From Solirubrobacteraceae bacterium (GTDB lineage: Bacteria > Actinomycetota > Thermoleophilia > Solirubrobacterales > Solirubrobacteraceae): a stretch of DNA of 5,423 bases. Shown piece by piece: positions 4,614-5,423 of this stretch (position 1 is the stretch's first letter; each line of letters opens with the position of its first letter). The position numbers and the translations under genes were made by a program. The notes below the pieces were generated by a model. It was not told the origin of the DNA, made no database searches, and saw only the letters and a list, made by a program, of their open reading frames with translations. The stretch covers positions 1-5,423 of the forward strand of contig JAUJME010000119.1 in NCBI GenBank assembly GCA_030447005.1, in the 5' to 3' direction.

Positions 4614-5423
4614 AGGCGCCGTTGGACCCGGCGCCGTCGGACGTGATGATCGCGAGGGTGGCGCCGGCGGTGACCGCGTCGCCCTCCTTGATCGGCAGCT
4701 CGGCGACCGTGCCCGCCTTGTGGGCGGTGATCTCGTGCTCCATCTTCATCGCCTCGATGATCGTGACGAGCTGACCCTCCTCGACCTTCTGGCCGGCCTC
4801 GACGAGGATCTTCCAGACGTTGCCCTGCAGCGGGGACTCGAGGGTGTCGCCGCCGCCCCCGCCGCCGCCGCCCTTGCGCTCGCCGCGGCGCGGCTTCGGC
4901 GCCGCCGCGCCCGCCCCCGCCGCCGTCCCCGGCGCGACACCCGCGCCCCCCGCGAACGGCGGGCCGATGACCTTGACGTCGAAGCGCCGGCCCGAGACCT
5001 CGACGAGGTACTCATGCTCGACCGTCTCGTCGTCCTCGTCGCCGCGCTTCTCGGGCTTGGGGAACGCGAGCTGCTTGAGCCACGTCTTGTCCTCGAGCAG
5101 GTCGCGCGCCGTCTCGGCCCGCGCCCACTGCTCGCTCTCCATGATCGCGCGGTGGAACGGGATCAGGGTCTTGAGGCCCTCGATCTCGTACTCGTCCAGC
5201 GCGCGGATCATCCGCCGGGTCGCCTGCTCGCGGTCGGCGTCCCAGACGATGAGCTTGGCCACCATCGGGTCGTAGGTCGGCGTGACCTCGCCGCCCGCCT
5301 CGAGCCCCGAGTCGACGCGCACGCCCGGGCCGGTCGGCTCCTTGTAGCCGCCGACCTTGCCCGGCGCCGGCGCGAAGTTCTTCGACGCGTCCTCGGCGTT
5401 GATGCGGCACTCGATCGCGTGGC
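4603..5423 (-). CDS. Acetyl-/propionyl-CoA carboxylase alpha chain (biotin carboxylase-BCCP fusion), partial (N-terminus off the right edge)
   Basis: Biotin-dependent carboxylase subunit that carboxylates its own biotin with ATP and bicarbonate, then hands CO2 to a carboxyltransferase beta chain to make malonyl- or methylmalonyl-CoA. The 272 visible residues begin inside the biotin carboxylase C-terminal domain: AIECRINAED (2-11), GPGVRVDS with catalytic-type Arg35, and PTYDPMVAKLIVW. That domain ends near residue 120. A short beta segment (EYLVEVSGRRFDVKVIG, 137-153), an Ala/Gly/Pro linker with eight consecutive Gly, and the biotinyl domain (about 194-261) follow; the biotin site is EAMKM with Lys226 (codon 4746-4744). 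A 12-residue Ser/Gly tail follows. Full chains have about 580-670 residues, so the N-terminal half is missing. The frame is open through the right edge, so the internal GTG at 5322 is not the start. Acetyl versus propionyl specificity lies in the beta chain and cannot be read here. Confidence 0.95.
   Translation of the reverse strand, partial: HAIECRINAEDASKNFAPAPGKVGGYKEPTGPGVRVDSGLEAGGEVTPTYDPMVAKLIVWDADREQATRRMIRALDEYEIEGLKTLIPFHRAIMESEQWARAETARDLLEDKTWLKQLAFPKPEKRGDEDDETVEHEYLVEVSGRRFDVKVIGPPFAGGAGVAPGTAAGAGAAAPKPRRGERKGGGGGGGGDTLESPLQGNVWKILVEAGQKVEEGQLVTIIEAMKMEHEITAHKAGTVAELPIKEGDAVTAGATLAIITSDGAGSNGASGG
4849..4872 (-). repeat. Glycine-codon repeat in the carboxylase linker
   Basis: Eight consecutive Gly codons (seven GGC and one GGG) within the flexible Ala/Gly/Pro-rich linker that tethers the biotinyl domain to the carboxylase core. 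The trinucleotide run could vary in length between strains by slippage without shifting the frame. A swinging linker is normal for these proteins; the uninterrupted polyglycine is the unusual part. Confidence 0.8.

Noticed and set aside
4603..5322. GTG at 5322 as the start of a stand-alone biotinyl protein
   Set aside because: The same frame continues upstream with AIECRINAED and further biotin carboxylase sequence to the window edge, so this GTG encodes an internal Val.
5012..5410. Minus-strand 132-codon frame within the carboxylase region
   Set aside because: It is an out-of-frame reading of the biotin carboxylase domain, which itself reads cleanly through 5423 in the true frame.
1..5423. 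CRISPR arrays, insertion sequences, tRNA/rRNA genes, toxin-antitoxin or defence modules
   Set aside because: No direct-repeat arrays, terminal inverted repeats, transposase motifs or cloverleaf-like segments were found; genes account for nearly every base, and the longest gap is 50 bp.

Overview
The window is very GC-rich (roughly 70% or more by eye), with G/C at almost every third codon position, GTG starts, short gaps and overlapping gene ends. Protein content (actinobacterial-type acyl-CoA carboxylase alpha chain with fused BCCP, SucC, and a methyltransferase-like protein of a type I associate with Actinomycetota) suggests a high-GC actinobacterium, possibly Thermoleophilia/Solirubrobacterales. 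That placement is inference from style and not a search result. The dense set of long ORFs on the opposite strand is a by-product of GC-rich codon bias.

Layout, left to right: (1) 1-907, minus strand: N-terminal 302 residues of succinyl-CoA synthetase beta subunit (sucC), running off the left edge. (2) 908-939: a 32-bp divergent promoter with two overlapping -10-like hexamers, each 11 nt from its start codon. (3) 940-3377, plus strand: a probable four-gene operon encoding a HAD-superfamily hydrolase of the haloacid-dehalogenase-like type, a metallo-beta-lactamase-fold hydrolase, a small VOC/glyoxalase-fold protein whose start overlaps the MBL stop by 4 bp, and a six-helix membrane protein of unknown function. 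(4) 3397-3879, minus strand: a GNAT acetyltransferase, convergent with the membrane protein gene. (5) 3880-3925: a second divergent promoter region with -10-like hexamers 7-8 nt from each start, implying leaderless mRNAs. (6) 3926-4606, plus strand: a methyltransferase-fold protein with an eroded SAM-binding signature. (7) 4603-5423, minus strand: the C-terminal 272 residues of an acyl-CoA carboxylase alpha chain (end of biotin carboxylase, Gly/Ala/Pro linker, biotinyl domain with AMKM), running off the right edge and overlapping the methyltransferase-like stop codon by 4 bp.

How the genes work together: sucC and the carboxylase are central metabolism (TCA cycle; malonyl- or methylmalonyl-CoA formation). 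The HAD-MBL-VOC-membrane set looks like small-molecule hydrolysis or detoxification, but no substrate can be read from sequence. I see no mobile element, CRISPR array, tRNA/rRNA or defence system, and nothing that I would call a new system. The most interesting signals are the two divergent leaderless-type promoters and three enzyme-fold proteins (HAD, MBL, methyltransferase-like) whose catalytic signatures deviate from the textbook form.
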